A stretch of DNA of 64,000 nucleotides. Source: Epiperipatus broadwayi. Its lineage: Eukaryota; Onychophora; Udeonychophora; Euonychophora; Peripatidae. The position numbers and the translations under genes are program-made. Position 1 is the stretch's first letter, and every line of letters begins with the position of its first letter. Positions 1 through 12,238 of this stretch are shown here, one piece after another. The stretch lies in NCBI GenBank assembly GCA_028023455.1, contig JAQFVV010006203.1, positions 9,154,876 through 9,218,875 on the forward strand, read 5' to 3'. The notes beneath the pieces were generated by a model, which was not told where the DNA came from, ran no database searches, and saw nothing but the letters and a program-made list of their open reading frames with translations.

Positions 1-1559
1 ACAACAATATTAATTTCTTTTCATTCCATCATATAAAAGTTTTGTATATAGGCATATACTTTGATGGACAACTAATTAATTAATTTCAAACAATGCTACA
101 AATTTATTCAACTAATTAAGATTATGCATTGATCAAATCAGTAAAAGCAACACATTATTAATATCTTTGTTCCCAACAAAAAAAAAAAAAACCTGCAATT
201 CTTTTCAATTCTCTAAAACTATACTGCTATATCATATGCAATAAAATAATGACCAAAAGTATCTTTGTGCAAGCTAAGTTTTACTGCCACTAATCTTTCA
301 TAGTTACATCTAGGAATTTTAAGATCGGATAATAATAAATTAGATCTTGATAGTAAATTCAACACAATGAATTTTTTTTTCACTCAATGATTTTTCAAAA
401 AAAAAAAAAAAACATGTAACCATTTATCTTTCCTCTGAAATGAGTTTATTAAGAGTAAATTATATCAACATTAAACCTTAATAATTTCTTAGCTACAAGT
501 GCTACACTCATATTCAGGATGAAGAGTTCATCTCAAGTTCACACATTTCGTGGTTTTTTTTTTTTTAACCAAAATTTAAATGCTTATACATTTTAACTAC
601 CATTATCTCCTACTTAATCATCATTAACATTACTGATTTTACAACTTTTTATAGTGCTTTAATTAATAATGTGACAGGCATAGCGATGATCAGATTATAT
701 GAGATATGCCATATTTGGACCACCTTTTTCACTTTTTTTGCATTTCTATTATAGGCATGGGATTCACTAAATAGAATTGCCTAAACACAGAATCTTTTCT
801 GAGTTGAAGTTCATTAATATTAGAGACTGACTTGTGGAAAAATCATAAAGATTCCCTTTCTACTAAGTCTGCTCCCAAAATTGTTTTCACGGTAACGAGA
901 ACTTTAATGCAAAAAAAAAATAATTGAAAAAAACATGTCTCAGAATTGCTGTGCGTGGTTAATGGATGAAAATATGGTTGCATATAACTCACAATCTTAA
1001 TTATCATAATAAATGCATAGAAATGACCAACGGCATGTAGATTTATGATGATAGGATGCTATAGTAACTTAAATGACTGAAGACACCAAATTAAGGATAA
1101 AAAAAAACTTGTTTTTATATGAAATAGTATTTATAGTGGAAAAGAAAGATACTATTATCGGGCATTGTTTTTGTTTTTTTTGTTATTCACAGTTAACAAC
1201 TATATCTGACGGTCATTTCCCTAACCACTATTTATAGTCTCTCCGTTAGCACCCCACAATTATAATCAATCTACACAGATTTGAAGAAAAATAAGAACTT
1301 ATAAGACTATTAATTTCATTTAGTATTCTTAAATTATATATATCCTATTATTAAAAAAAATAAATTAACTGCATAAATAAATTAAATCAATCAATATTGA
1401 ATAGAGAAATTATTTATTTGTATATGTACAGAATTTAAATTAAAACAAATCGTAAGGAACAATATTGTAATTAACTAATTTTTGTAAAAATAAATAAATA
1501 AAAAAAATTAACTTACCATTTTTTTAGTTTAATAGATCTTATACCTAAAACAAATATTT
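1..1559. other. AT-rich DNA, no gene seen
   Basis: No coding stretch, tRNA-like fold or transposon end could be recognised. The sequence is dominated by A and T runs (for example around 180-191, 399-412 and 551-566). It looks like ordinary intergenic or intronic DNA. Confidence 0.6.
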
Positions 1560-1609
1560 ATCGTATATATACACTTTATTATTAAATCGTAATTTATAAA
1601 CATTACTAT

Positions 1610-1670
1610 CAAACATAACCGCCGCCATTTTAATTAAAAATGCATTAGCGCCCTCTATAGCTTTCTTAGA
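1610..1670. promoter_or_regulatory. Small CpG-bearing patch with a YY1-like motif
   Basis: In a region otherwise almost free of CpG, GCCGCCATTTT lies at 1621-1631 and GCGCCCTCT at 1648-1656. On the minus strand the first reads AAAATGGCGGC, which matches the animal YY1 consensus often found near transcription starts. No TATA box position, transcript or adjacent first exon can be shown, so a promoter role is only an inference. It could also be a fragment of an old repeat. Confidence 0.2.
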
Positions 1671-1971
1671 AAGTTACGTTTAGTTGTTAAAAAGTTTAAA
1701 CAATAATTTTTTTGTCCGTGCAGTAACTATTAACAGAGTACTGTTACATTAAATTTATTTAGAAATATAAATTAAAGTCGTTATTGTTTCTTTTTAGTTT
1801 AATATTATGAAGTACTTTTTAATTGAAAGTAGAGCAGAATAGTTTAATATTTAAGTTATTTGAATTCAAAAATAAAATTGCTATTTTATAATATAATGAC
1901 ATAAAAAAAGAGTTTGTGCATTTTTTTTTTGTTCACGTTTATTATGCATTTTAATTATATAAAGCCTTATA

Positions 1972-2105
1972 TGGTTTAGTGCAGAGGTAGACTGACGGAT
2001 TCTGGAATTCAAGTTCTATGGAACGAAGCTCTACTCAGTTTCGGTGTTCGAATTTCTTATTAACTTCCTATCAATAAACCATTCGATTGTTATTAATCCA
2101 ATTAA
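1972..2105 (+). repeat. SINE-like copy (family B)
   Basis: A region with a possible Pol III A box (AGTGCAGAGGTAG) is followed by a B-box-like GTGTTCGAAT near 2045. The 3' motif CAATAAACCATTCGATTGTT (2072-2091) is shared, with mismatches, by copies near 25.4, 26.2, 37.3 and 50.7 kb. That shared 3' end is the main evidence for a dispersed SINE family. The copy is diverged and its ends are approximate. Confidence 0.45.
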
Positions 2106-3620
2106 AATATGCCATTAATTTTTGTATAACATTAAAAATATTTTTTATATGTATTGTTAAATTGTTGAAATTTATACGATATTAAATGTTTACTTTTGAA
2201 GTTATATGTCGTATAAATTAATAGAACAATCGATACAAAAACATTGACATACTCCATATACGATAGTTACCTAATACCAGCCATAGTATCCAATTAAATT
2301 TAAATCATTGCCCAAGTTGCAGCAAAATAATTGATATTTTCTCATTATATTAATTAACTTCCCTAACCCTAAATTTTTGACAAATACCGATATCTGTTAA
2401 AGTTTTGATCTCAAAAGTAAAACAATCGCGTTTATTTCTTAAGTCATGTTATATCTAACAAAAATTAAAACTGTTTACGAGTGGCAACTATTATTGAGGA
2501 CAGGTATAATTATTTGGTATTGTCTAATAATTGTGCATCTGCAGTGAGAAAACCTAATATATACATAGGTTTGCAGAACCTAAAAATACTTGGGTCAGAG
2601 TTTAAAAAAACTGAAAAGCAATATGAAAAATTTATCTTCGACAACTTTTTTTTTTTGAATGGTAAAAAATGAAAACTAATGAAATTGTGGAAATTTTAAC
2701 ATTTGGAAGAATGGAATCATACATAATAGATTATATTATAGAAATATTGGGACTTTTTGCTTATAGAATAGTGTGTTGCTGTGTGCCTAACTTTTCTTAT
2801 TGTTGGGAAATTTGTCTGATTGATAAAATAAATCTGATTGGTTGAATTTGGGTATCTAACGAATAGCCAATCATAGTAAGATTACAAAGTTAAACGATTC
2901 TGAAGAACAAATATTAACAAAGATAAATGGCTTTTATTTTACACTGATCTTTAATATAGTGGCTTTGCTAGTAAATTAGATAATAAGTAGATTTGTAATT
3001 TGACTTAAGCTATCATTTTACAGCAATTTGTTAATTAGACTTCTGCCTTCAAAATACATAGTTTTAAAATTAAAAGAGCGATGAAAGTCTGTCAGCTGTG
3101 ATGTTTTTAAGTGCACATTTCCTTTAGAGAGTTAAATATCTGTGTTTAACATTTTTAATAGTTATTTTAACATCACTAGTCTTTTTTTAAAGCTGGAACT
3201 GTGGATTTATATTGGAAGTTATAATATTTTTTTAAATATATAGATTGTCCAGAAGTAAATATTCACTGAACCTTGTAACTTTTTTTAGATGATGAAGTCA
3301 TTGAAAAAATTAACTCTTTCTGGATGTTATAGATCTCTACTGGAGAACACTACTTCATTTAAAGAATTTTATTAGAAACTATGGACTTTACTGAATGTTT
3401 TAATATGTGTGCAGACTTTTTTGAAATTTTCAATTTTTGAATAGTTAGTGTTACTTAGCCAATGTAATGCATGACAATTATCCTTTGAGCTGAATATGTC
3501 TATTATTCAGATGTTTTTAATACTAAGAATCCAATATTTTATGTTTGCTTCACCATAAAAATGAAGGATTCAGAGTAGAAAACATCTGATAAAAACATTT
3601 ATAGTATATGATGATAGATA
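2106..3620. other. AT-rich DNA, no gene seen
   Basis: Nothing recognisable. An open frame of 63 codons at 2481-2672 begins with GTG rather than ATG, ends in a T-rich tract and resembles no family I know. I treat it as chance. Confidence 0.55.
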
Positions 3621-3945
3621 GAGGCAAAACTCTCCATACAGTAGCACTACTCAGTGCAAGCCAGAGTAATCAATGAATGTAGGCATGTTCATCCAATATC
3701 CCCAGACTAATTTCTAACTTGTGTCTTTCATTAGTGAAGAGCCTTGCACAAGCTAGAAACTAGTCTGTGGATGCTATGCAATGCTCTCAGATCCAAGGCT
3801 CTTCACTGATGAAAGTCACAAGCCAGAAACTAGTCTGGGGATATTGGATGAGTAGGCACTCTGGATTTTATACACAAACCTTCCTCCATCCATTGATTAC
3901 TCTGACTTGTGCAGAGTGGTATTACTGTATGGAGAGTTTTGCCTC
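3621..3945. mobile_element. Foldback (inverted-repeat) MITE
   Basis: Left arm 3621-3757 and right arm 3790-3945 are imperfect reverse complements. Both outer ends read GAGGCAAAACTCTCCATACA inward. The arms also share the block around CCAATATCCCCAGACTA and the block around GTGAAGAGCCTTG. The right arm carries about 20 bp extra. The short loop repeats part of the arm (AGAAACTAGTCTG). No clear target duplication is visible, so the superfamily is unknown. The open frame at 3767-3952 lies in the loop and right arm and is not a gene. Confidence 0.75.
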
Positions 3946-4158
3946 TGTTTAAACAGCTTATGTAAACATAAAGAATAGTGATCATGTGATATTTAGTGGT
4001 TTTATATGATGATATCCATTAAGTTATAGGATTTATGAACCAATTAGAAAGTGTTGTGGTTTATTGGAGAATGTGTTTTAATTCAAAAAAATATTTTTGA
4101 TTTACAATTCCAGTTAAGATTCGAAGAGGAGATTGTTAGTAGTTAAAATAGATAAATT

Positions 4159-4381
4159 TGTATTTATATATTGGATTATTTCCATCATCTAATATCAAGT
4201 ATTGAATGTTTTTAGAAAAATTTAACTTTATTTAAATATTCTAATTACATTCAACTATTAATAATAGGACACAAGTTAGTAACAATGGAATGTTATTGGA
4301 ATGTTTAAATAAAGTTACATTTTTCTAAAGACATTCACTACTTAACATTAGATGATGAAAATAGTCCAATACATAAATGCA
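4159..4381. mobile_element. Foldback (inverted-repeat) MITE
   Basis: Arms of about 83 bp, 4159-4241 and 4299-4381, pair with only a handful of mismatches around a loop of roughly 57 bp. Key paired blocks are CATCATCTAATATCAAGTA with its diverged complement, and TAACTTTATTTAAA. The element would fold into a long hairpin if transcribed. It has no coding capacity and no obvious target duplication. It differs in sequence from the neighbouring foldback at 3.6 kb. Confidence 0.75.
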
Positions 4382-6644
4382 ACTAACATACCATCATCAC
4401 AAACCTTCAGAAAAACATTAAATAGATGAAGTCTCTTATATGAATGATTGAATTTCCATAACCAACTCTAAAAAGAGTATATTATTTTTAAATGCTTAAG
4501 TACTATTTTAAAGAAGGGAATTTTAATTTAAATTACAGACATAAGAGATAAAAATCAACCCATAAATAAAAATAATAACCAAATGGTTTATTGTTTAGGA
4601 ATTCATAAGAAGTCTGAGCAACTGAAGAAACAGAGCTGGAGTCATGGTTCTTCTACCTTAAAAACACCAGAGTCTGCCAATCTCAAACCATGCAGACCAT
4701 TAATAAATTATAATTTGAATTGGATATATAGTATCAGTACAAATACAAGCATAAAATTAATTTTTAGAATATCTTTTATAAATTATTTTTGTTTAGAATA
4801 CTAGGTATTTAAACAATTTTTTAATATTAAAATTTCAGTTTTTTAGAAAAAAATTTCTTTTAAATATTATTATATATCTATACATGAGATATAAATTAAC
4901 AATTATTAAACTTTTGATTCACAATATTGGTTATGTTGAGATAAAATACAATGTATTATTTTTATTACTCTTTTCACCAAGTTGAGGGCACGTACTATCT
5001 TATTGAAGCATCGGTATTTTATTTTATTAAACATGGTTTATATAATATCATATGTCTGTGAAAACATTCATTTTAAGAAGCATGATATCTATTTGATTGA
5101 CATTTTAGAGCAATAATCCAAGGAATTTGAATGACATTATGATTTTTAACTGATCTATCTGTCACGATTATCTTAGTCCATGATTAGATACAGTTCATAC
5201 ATTTTTCTACAACAGGAATGGCTGGTTTGTTTAAGTAGACCAAGTTAATTTTATTATTTTCACTGACTGGTATACAATTTTCTAGAAGTTCTATGAAATA
5301 ATTGAATAAACTAACTTTGAATCTATGTTCATTTATATGGGTTTTTTTTGTGGAAAACTAATTATTTTTCTTGGAAGCAGTTCAATTTATGGTACAGTTT
5401 TCTGAATAATTCTGAAAGAACTTTTTTCTCTTTTTAATATTTCACTTATTAATAAATGTGTTTAAAATTCACCCAGAAAATAATTAAAAGTAAATACTGA
5501 AATTGGCACATCTATACAAATTTGAGTTTGGTAATGTTAGCAGTGAAACTACAACTATGTAATAATTTTAGCATTCATATCTGTAACCAATTTACGCTGA
5601 TGCTGATAGTCAATTAATGATTGTAAATATAACATTTTTACGAAGGAGTGGCTTTCTAAGTTTATAACTACATTGGCATAATTGTTTATTAGATTATAAC
5701 TACATAGAAGTTATTTTGTTACCAATTTAAAGATGACATATAATAGCTTTGACTACCATTTTTTAATCAATTATAATAGCATCTGTTAAGGATGACTGTC
5801 CATGTTTGTAATGAGTATACTAAAACTTGTGTCTCTATTTAAATCAAATGCATAAATCAGAGTAATAAAAGTTATTGATGATGATCATTTCAAAAAATTG
5901 ATTGTAGCTGAAATTTTGAGAAAATCAGTGGATATATTCAAAATAGTTTGTTTATAACTAAATTATGACACTTTTTTCCAATGATATTACTCGGTTGTTT
6001 TTAAGTTATCATGATCTGGTTCTGACTTTTGAATATCTAATGTTATTTTCATTGCTAATGCTTTAACTATCTTTTTTTCCACTAGACTAGTTTTCTTCAA
6101 TTTTGTAATTGGATTTCAGTTGATTATGTGTCAATGATTAGAAAAACTTAAAGTGATTTGGATAACAAAAGTTTCCTGGCCTTATTTTTCTATGATGATA
6201 ATATGAACACAGTTAATGTTATCATCACCCATCTCATAGGATATTATTGCCTATTTGAAATTTGCCATTTAAAGTCCATTATATAAAGTTGATCTCTGTT
6301 TCTAAATTTGTTTTGAGGATAAGCTCATTCTCAAAACTCAGCATCATGTGGTGGTATGACAATATTTTAGAAGTGTAGTACTCCATCTTCCTGAAGTTTT
6401 TGTCCTGAATACTTATTTTATTTTTTTGCAGTATCCTTTCATCTTAGTCACTAATTTTGTGGCACAAAGTTGGTATAAAAATCTTCTTAATGTTGTTAAC
6501 AATCATTTTTGAATTTAGGTGATAGGATTGTTGTCCTAATTCAACTCTTGAAAATGAATCAGATATATTTTAGACTTCATTGGTATTTTTGTATCAAGTG
6601 ATATGATCTCAATCTATTTAGAAAAAGCTTCAATAAATATTATG
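4382..6644. other. Unrecognised AT-rich DNA, possibly old retroelement
   Basis: No gene is supported. On the minus strand, just left of the hAT insertion (about 6580-6640), one frame reads IEAFSK*IEI. This faintly recalls the FSKW motif of retroviral-type integrases, but no further matching motifs could be found. The small open frame at 4583-4804 shows no family signature. Confidence 0.35.
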
Positions 6645-7342
6645 CATTAGGCCAGGTGTGTCCAATGTGTCAATTGTGATCAGCTAGTCGATCGCCAAAA
6701 AATTTTACATCAATCACGTAAACAAAAATAAAAATTGGTATATGAGTAGTAAACCTGCAATTTAGGGAGGATAGGGGAGATAGGACCTTTTCACACCCAC
6801 AATCAATGTATCATGTTGCAATGACATCATATTGAAAAAAATAGTCCTACAATGGTGATGTCACAGTTATTGTATTCTTAGTAATATTGAAAGATATGAA
6901 AGAAATGTTTCCGCCTGAAACTAAAACATCTAAATTTTTTTTTTGAAATACAACCATTGAAAGTTGGGATTTTTTATTTGAATGTGAAATCCAATTTAAA
7001 AGTAAAATTTTAAAAAGTATAAGCTTGTAAAAAACAGTCAAATAATAAAAAATTGAAGAAAACAATCAATAAATTTACTATCATTTCATCATGTTTATTT
7101 TGGTTATAGCAACCCCCCCCCCCAAAAAAAAAAAAAAAAAAAACGTTTATTTTTGAATTTTCATTTAAGTAGGCAGACTAGTTTTGACATTTTGATTTTT
7201 TAAAATAATTTTTTAAAAGTTTTTTTCAATTGTGAAAAGTGGTTTCGATATTTAAGTTGTATTAATTTAATATTATACAAGTATTTTTATTGATAATTAC
7301 TATTTAGTGGTAAAAATTAAATTATTTGACTTTTCCCCCATA

Positions 7343-8545
7343 ATGAGCAATATATATCATTTCAATAACGATTGGGAAGAAGAGTTTTTATTCAAGTATG
7401 AAAAAAAATGTTTATGATTATTGTAGCTAATCTAAACACATTTTACTATTATTCATCCAAGTTTCGATCAAGACTTTCCTCTGAAATCTATAAGAAAATC
7501 TGAAGTACAAAGATTAAGATATCTAAATTCACAGCAATCTTCATTCAAAAAAAGTTGTAAATCAACAATGGCAATGGTGGCATCTCTCTATGTGTGTCAA
7601 ATTTTTATAAAGCACAAAAAGCCTTTTACAGATGGTGAGATATTCAAGGAAGCTTTTTTGGCTACAGCAAATAGCTTATTTCATAATTTTAAAAATGGAG
7701 ATTGTTGATGCTATCCAAAAAATACCTTTCCAGACAAACTGTAACAAGATGAGTTGAAACCATGGTGATGGATTTAAGATCATAACTTAAATGGGACTTT
7801 GAAAATTGTTCATAGTTTTCACTTCAATTTGATGAGTCAACTGACAGTTGCAATATGTGCCAGCTTAGTATATTTGTACATTTAGTATTTCCTGCTTTGA
7901 CTGTAAAGGAAGAATTTCTCAAAATCCTATCTTTAAAAGAGTGAACCAGAGGATATGACATTACAATGTTTTTAGCTTTTGTAATATCTAAAAACCTTCC
8001 TCTTAAGAAACTCACTTCCATTACCATAGATGGTGTTCCTTCTATAACTAGTTGTGAAAATGGATTTTTAACATTTTATAAGATATTGATTTTCCTAATT
8101 TTACTTCTTACCATTGCATAATTCATCAACAATCATTATGTGGTAAAATGTTGAACCTTGATGTTATGAATACAATTATTAAAATAATCACTTCAATTAA
8201 GGTGAAAGCACTGCAACGATTGTTTCATTGTTAGATAACATTGATGCAGATTATGGTGACTTAGTTCTCCATAATTCAGTCAGATGGTTGAGCAAAGCTA
8301 ATGTTTTAGAAAGATTCCACAAGCTGTTGCCAAATATAAAAGATTTTCTGGATGAAAAAATAATCCTTGTGCTGTTTTACTTCACAAGGTGTGGCTGCAA
8401 AAGCTAGCATTTTTAATGAATCTAACAACTAAATTAAATCTAGATTTGTAAGGACAAAACAAAACAATAATCGACATGATCAGCTCTATCGATACTGAAG
8501 CAGTCAATCTTACCTCAAGATTGAACTTCATGATCCTATCCACTT
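7343..8545 (+). pseudogene. hAT transposase, N-terminal and catalytic part (broken)
   Basis: The reading starts at ATG 7343 with a BED-type opening (NNDWEEEF). It then breaks repeatedly but stays collinear with animal hAT transposases. Visible blocks in order are FDESTDS near 7830-7850 (first catalytic Asp region), TIDGVPSITS near 8025 (second Asp), HCIIHQQSLCGK near 8115, HNSVRWLSKANVLERF near 8270-8320, and QNKTIIDMI near 8460-8480. The blocks fall in different frames with internal stops, so no functional protein is possible. In intact relatives this enzyme cuts and joins transposon ends in the nucleus. The reading is lost after about 8485-8545 where the nested insertion begins, and it resumes at 11518. 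The family assignment is firm; the exact clade (ZBED/SCAND3-like) is an inference. Confidence 0.9.
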
Positions 8546-10309
8546 GCTAATTACTAACCAATATTCAAAATGTATATCCCATCCTGCTCCTATATTTATG
8601 TGTATATTTCATGTATATATATTTCTGAGGAGTGCACCTAAAAATTATAAATTTTAGCTTCTCAATATTTTTTTTTCTTCTTCAAATTAAAATACATAGA
8701 TATGGCTGATATATATTACAGGAGCAAATATACTAACAAAATATTGATTTTATAAATATTTTATTATATGTTGTGTATTAAACTTTTTCTTTTTAAATTA
8801 TTTTTTTAAAATTAAACTGTATATTTTTGTAAAATCCAAGATGAAAGATGCAACCATTAATTGTCCAAAAATAATTAAAGGGGTGAGAATATAATATTGT
8901 TCTAATCTCGGGAAAAAATTTTTAGTTAAAGTTTTACTAGAAATAAAACAGGGAATAAAAACTAATGGATTATACTTTTATTATAAACATTTTTGTCAAA
9001 TCTATTTCCAATCTGGAAATAGATTTGAATATATTTTCGGAACATTATCTAACGATTGTATCTTCAAGAACAACGGATAAAGAAAATGTAAGCTTTTGTT
9101 AGATCTAAGAATAGTTTGAGCTAGAAATAAAAAGTTAAAAGCATTCCACAAATACCTGAGTGGGATATAAAATGGGCTGATTTTAAACACCAGAGAATAG
9201 CTACTATTGAGAGAACTGTTAAAATACTCCATGCTGGTGTCAAATTTAAAATTAAGATCGAGTAGAAAGCCCATCACCTTTCCTAATCCGTGTAGGTCAT
9301 CTTCCACTGCCATAGAATGAAGTAAAGGCCTAACCTGAAAACTTTGAAATGCTGATCAGAAGCTTGCTGTTACTAAGAACTCGTATGAATTCTTGAACTG
9401 CTGCTGCATGAGCCAGACTTGTTTAAAGCGAACTCTAAGAAATGTGCAAGGTAAATCAGTATTTCATGCCACAACCTAAAAGTAAAGCTAGTCTAACTAA
9501 TCCCGAATCCTGCTATCAAGATTTGTCCTAACATTTTGTTTAATTTTATCTCTAATATGTAAATTGCTCTCAAATGATTTTTTTAAAAATCTAATCCTAT
9601 CTCATATGCTCTTTAACTTTGATGCAGTCAATTATTTATATGTAGTTATTACTTGATTTTATATGTATGCTTTTGTTATTATTAATATGCCAATCTCAAA
9701 CAATGTGATAAGCTGAATTTCTCAAAATCTTTTCTTTCTTCCTTTTAATTAAACCTCCTTGAATTAAGGTTATTAACATCCCCTCAAATCATAATATATT
9801 AATTAAGATGCTTGCCAGATTGTTTTTACGAGTCAACATTTTATGTTGGTTTTTATTACCAAAATTGTTATTTGTTCAACTCCAAATAGAATGAAGTAAT
9901 TATATCCAGGGTAAATCCATCATTTAAGCTAATTAACACTCTGAAATCTTTTAAAATGTTATTTATTAAATTCTGAAAGGGTGACCCCTATTAGTTGTTT
10001 TCTTCACAATTGCTAGTTTCTTTTATTTTTCATACTCCTAAAATATCAAATATTCTAGTTATTACCAAAATCCATGAAGGTAGGATTAAATTATTTTAAA
10101 TAGCAGAAAAGGAGGGGGTCAAATCTTAATGTACATTTTATTAAATGAAATCTTCTCTATACATATATTATAGTGGCATAACATATTATTTGTATAAGTT
10201 ATAGCATTAAAACAAGGGGTCATTTATTTTAGAGCAGTAAATCCTATTCAATGTTAGTGACATTTATCCATACTGCGTTATTGACATTCACATTATCTTC
10301 ATGAATATG

Positions 10310-10400
10310 TATACGTGCTTCTAATCTGAGGATTGTGGCAGGATTGAACCCATGGATTTCTTTTTATATCCTGTGCCACAGATAGTTGAGCTCCCTGGGA
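10310..10400 (-). repeat. tRNA-like SINE fragment
   Basis: On the minus strand GTGGCACAGG is followed, at tRNA-like spacing, by GGGTTCAATCCTG, close to the Pol III B-box consensus GGTTCRANNCC. The segment is richer in G+C than its surroundings. No tail or target duplication could be defined, so this is a tentative SINE call. Confidence 0.4.
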
Positions 10401-11334
10401 GTCTCCATATAAAAAGGCCTCTGCATGTCAGTGATTCCAGGATACTTGGCCCACATCATGCCTAATCATTTTTCTCTAAGCACTGCCCTAAGAAGGGGGT
10501 CTTAGATTTCATTTTTCATCCAGAAGCACAATCTTTTTCTTAGATTTCTTCGCCATTATGATAGTACCGCCATTTCGTAAGAGTATTATTTCTTTTGTTT
10601 TATGACTTAATTTTAGTGCTGTAATATTAAATTTGCGCTCTGCTCAAAAATGTATGTAAATGCCAACTATTACTAATTTTATTAATTAATAATGTTATTT
10701 CAAGCTTATTATACAATCCCATTGCCGTAATTTTATTTCTGTATTTGAGAGTATATGACTTGGGGAAAAATCAAGCGTTCTGTCTACTGTATGTTAATTG
10801 AAAGAATTTTCAAGAAAGAGTTTGTTAAATAATCAAATATAATTGCTAAAGGTATTTTATTCATTTCACGACCGACATGGCATGAAAATAGTTTCTTATA
10901 TATGTAATGAATCTCAGAACGCTCCCCGAAATAATGTCAATCACCGTGTTTCAGTACCGTAAACCAAAGCATTAATAGCAATATTAAGTAATCTTTTTAA
11001 TAAATGATTGGCATCTTAACAACATACTCTCCAAAGATGTGTGTTAATGTATAAACACTATTTAATTAATAAAAGAGCATATGAGAATCGTCAGCGTGAA
11101 TCCAAATATGTAATTACCTACCATTTGGTAGACCGCTCTTTCACACACACATTAATTTACATAATTAATTCAGTATATTAAACTATTTTTTTATTGTCCA
11201 ACTTGTTTCAGTCATTCAAATTCCTTTTTCTCCACTTCTACATGTACAACCATGCATATGTTTGTTTTAGTTTAGTTATAATGTAGTTAATATAAGTCTC
11301 ACTGTCTTCTCCACTCTGCTAGTGGGCCAGATTT

Positions 11335-11515
11335 TAGAATGAATTCTCATGTGCCATCATTATATGTTATTCATTAAGTATTTGGTCTGGGGCTTAGGGA
11401 GTGGGTTCGAATCCAGGTTGGTCCCTGATCTAAATCTCGGGCTTGACTGGTTTGAAGTACATTTTGTGAGTTCCAGCTCATGTTAGATGGATCAACATGT
11501 TTTGACCGGTACAAT
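11335..11515 (+). repeat. tRNA-like SINE fragment
   Basis: GTGGGTTCGAATCCAGG near 11401-11417 is a near-perfect Pol III B box, preceded by a possible A box. The segment lies at the very end of the sequence inserted in the hAT transposase, so a SINE insertion may explain part of that interruption. It differs from the copies near 12.7 and 32.4 kb. Confidence 0.45.
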
Positions 11516-11517
11516 AC

Positions 11518-12095
11518 GTTTAAAATGAAACTGAAAATGTGAATTTCTCAAATTAATAAAAATGATTTGAAACATTTCACAAATTTAAGAGAAGAAATTG
11601 GGTTAGACATAGAAACATGATTATCAAGAATTTGTAAATATTTTGCAAAACATTCTTCTGCAATTTCAAGACTTTGAAAAACTTCAATCAATCACTTCAT
11701 TTTTCACATCACCATTCTCTAAAATAAATATAGAAAATCAAACTGTACTAATCGCAAAAGTATTTAATACAGATGTAGGTAACTTGAAAATGCAATTAAT
11801 TGAATTACAAAATGACATTAGATTGAAATCATATGATCAATTTGATATATAGAAGTATATTGACATTGAAAATTATCCACTATTAAAGATACATATCTTA
11901 GACTTCATTCATGTTTTGCATCCACATATTTATGTGAATCATTATTTTCTCATATAAATTATATAAAATCTAAATATCGTACTCGTATGACTGAAAATCA
12001 TCTTAATGCCTGTTTATGCTTGGCTGTTTCTAATTACAAATCAAATTATTCAAAAATAGCTAATAATATTCAATGTCAATCATCACATTAAATTT
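11518..12095 (+). pseudogene. hAT transposase, C-terminal dimerisation part (broken)
   Basis: This continues the transposase that was interrupted near 8.5 kb. The reading resumes with FKMKLKM*ISQINKNDL, where a TGA stop stands at the usual Trp. An open stretch at 11643-11852 (69 codons) follows, containing LKMQLIELQNDIRLKS. Downstream come RTRMTENHLNACL and NIQCQSS, the hallmark end of the hAT dimerisation domain. Stops after 11850 and near 11955 break it. The 69-codon frame alone is not a gene. It ends about 135 bp before the right terminal repeat, as expected. Confidence 0.88.
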
Positions 12096-12238
12096 GTTTA
12101 AAATTTTAATTATATTTGTTTATTTAAATTATAAATTGATTCATTTTGCTTTTTTATCCCATTTAGTTGATCGCCATTTATTTGGATAATAAAAAGTAGC
12201 TCTTAGGTTCTAAAAGATTTGGCACACCTGCATTAGGC

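Larger units (their letters stand above)
8546..11517. other. ~3 kb insertion inside the hAT transposase
   Basis: This sequence separates the codons after the QNKTIIDMI block from those of the hAT dimerisation region, so it was inserted after the hAT element arrived. I find no terminal repeats or target duplication for it. It includes two tRNA-like B boxes (near 10351 and 11404) and otherwise plain AT-rich DNA. A minus-strand open frame of 103 codons at 9002-9313 has no recognisable motif and is probably fortuitous. The insertion may be several events rather than one. Confidence 0.6.
6653..12230 (+). mobile_element. hAT-superfamily DNA transposon, decayed, with nested insertion
   Basis: The element begins CAGGTGTGTCC at 6653 and ends GGCACACCTG at 12230, giving short terminal inverted repeats. 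It is flanked by an exact 8-bp duplication CATTAGGC (6645-6652 and 12231-12238), the diagnostic target-site length of hAT elements. Inside lies a plus-strand transposase of the BED/hAT type in two blocks (7343-8545 and 11518-12095), full of frameshifts and stops. About 3 kb of unrelated sequence between the blocks makes the element roughly twice the length expected. A C-run/A-run junction sits at 7111-7143. Confidence 0.93.

Noticed and set aside
2481-2672. 63-codon open frame
   Set aside because: It starts with GTG, not ATG, and shows no coding signature in a eukaryotic AT-rich context.
9002-9313. 103-codon minus-strand open frame
   Set aside because: It has no recognisable domain, codon use like the background, and lies in an insertion within a dead transposon.
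11643-11852. Stand-alone 69-codon gene
   Set aside because: It is the best preserved piece of the hAT transposase C-terminus, with collinear broken coding sequence on both sides.
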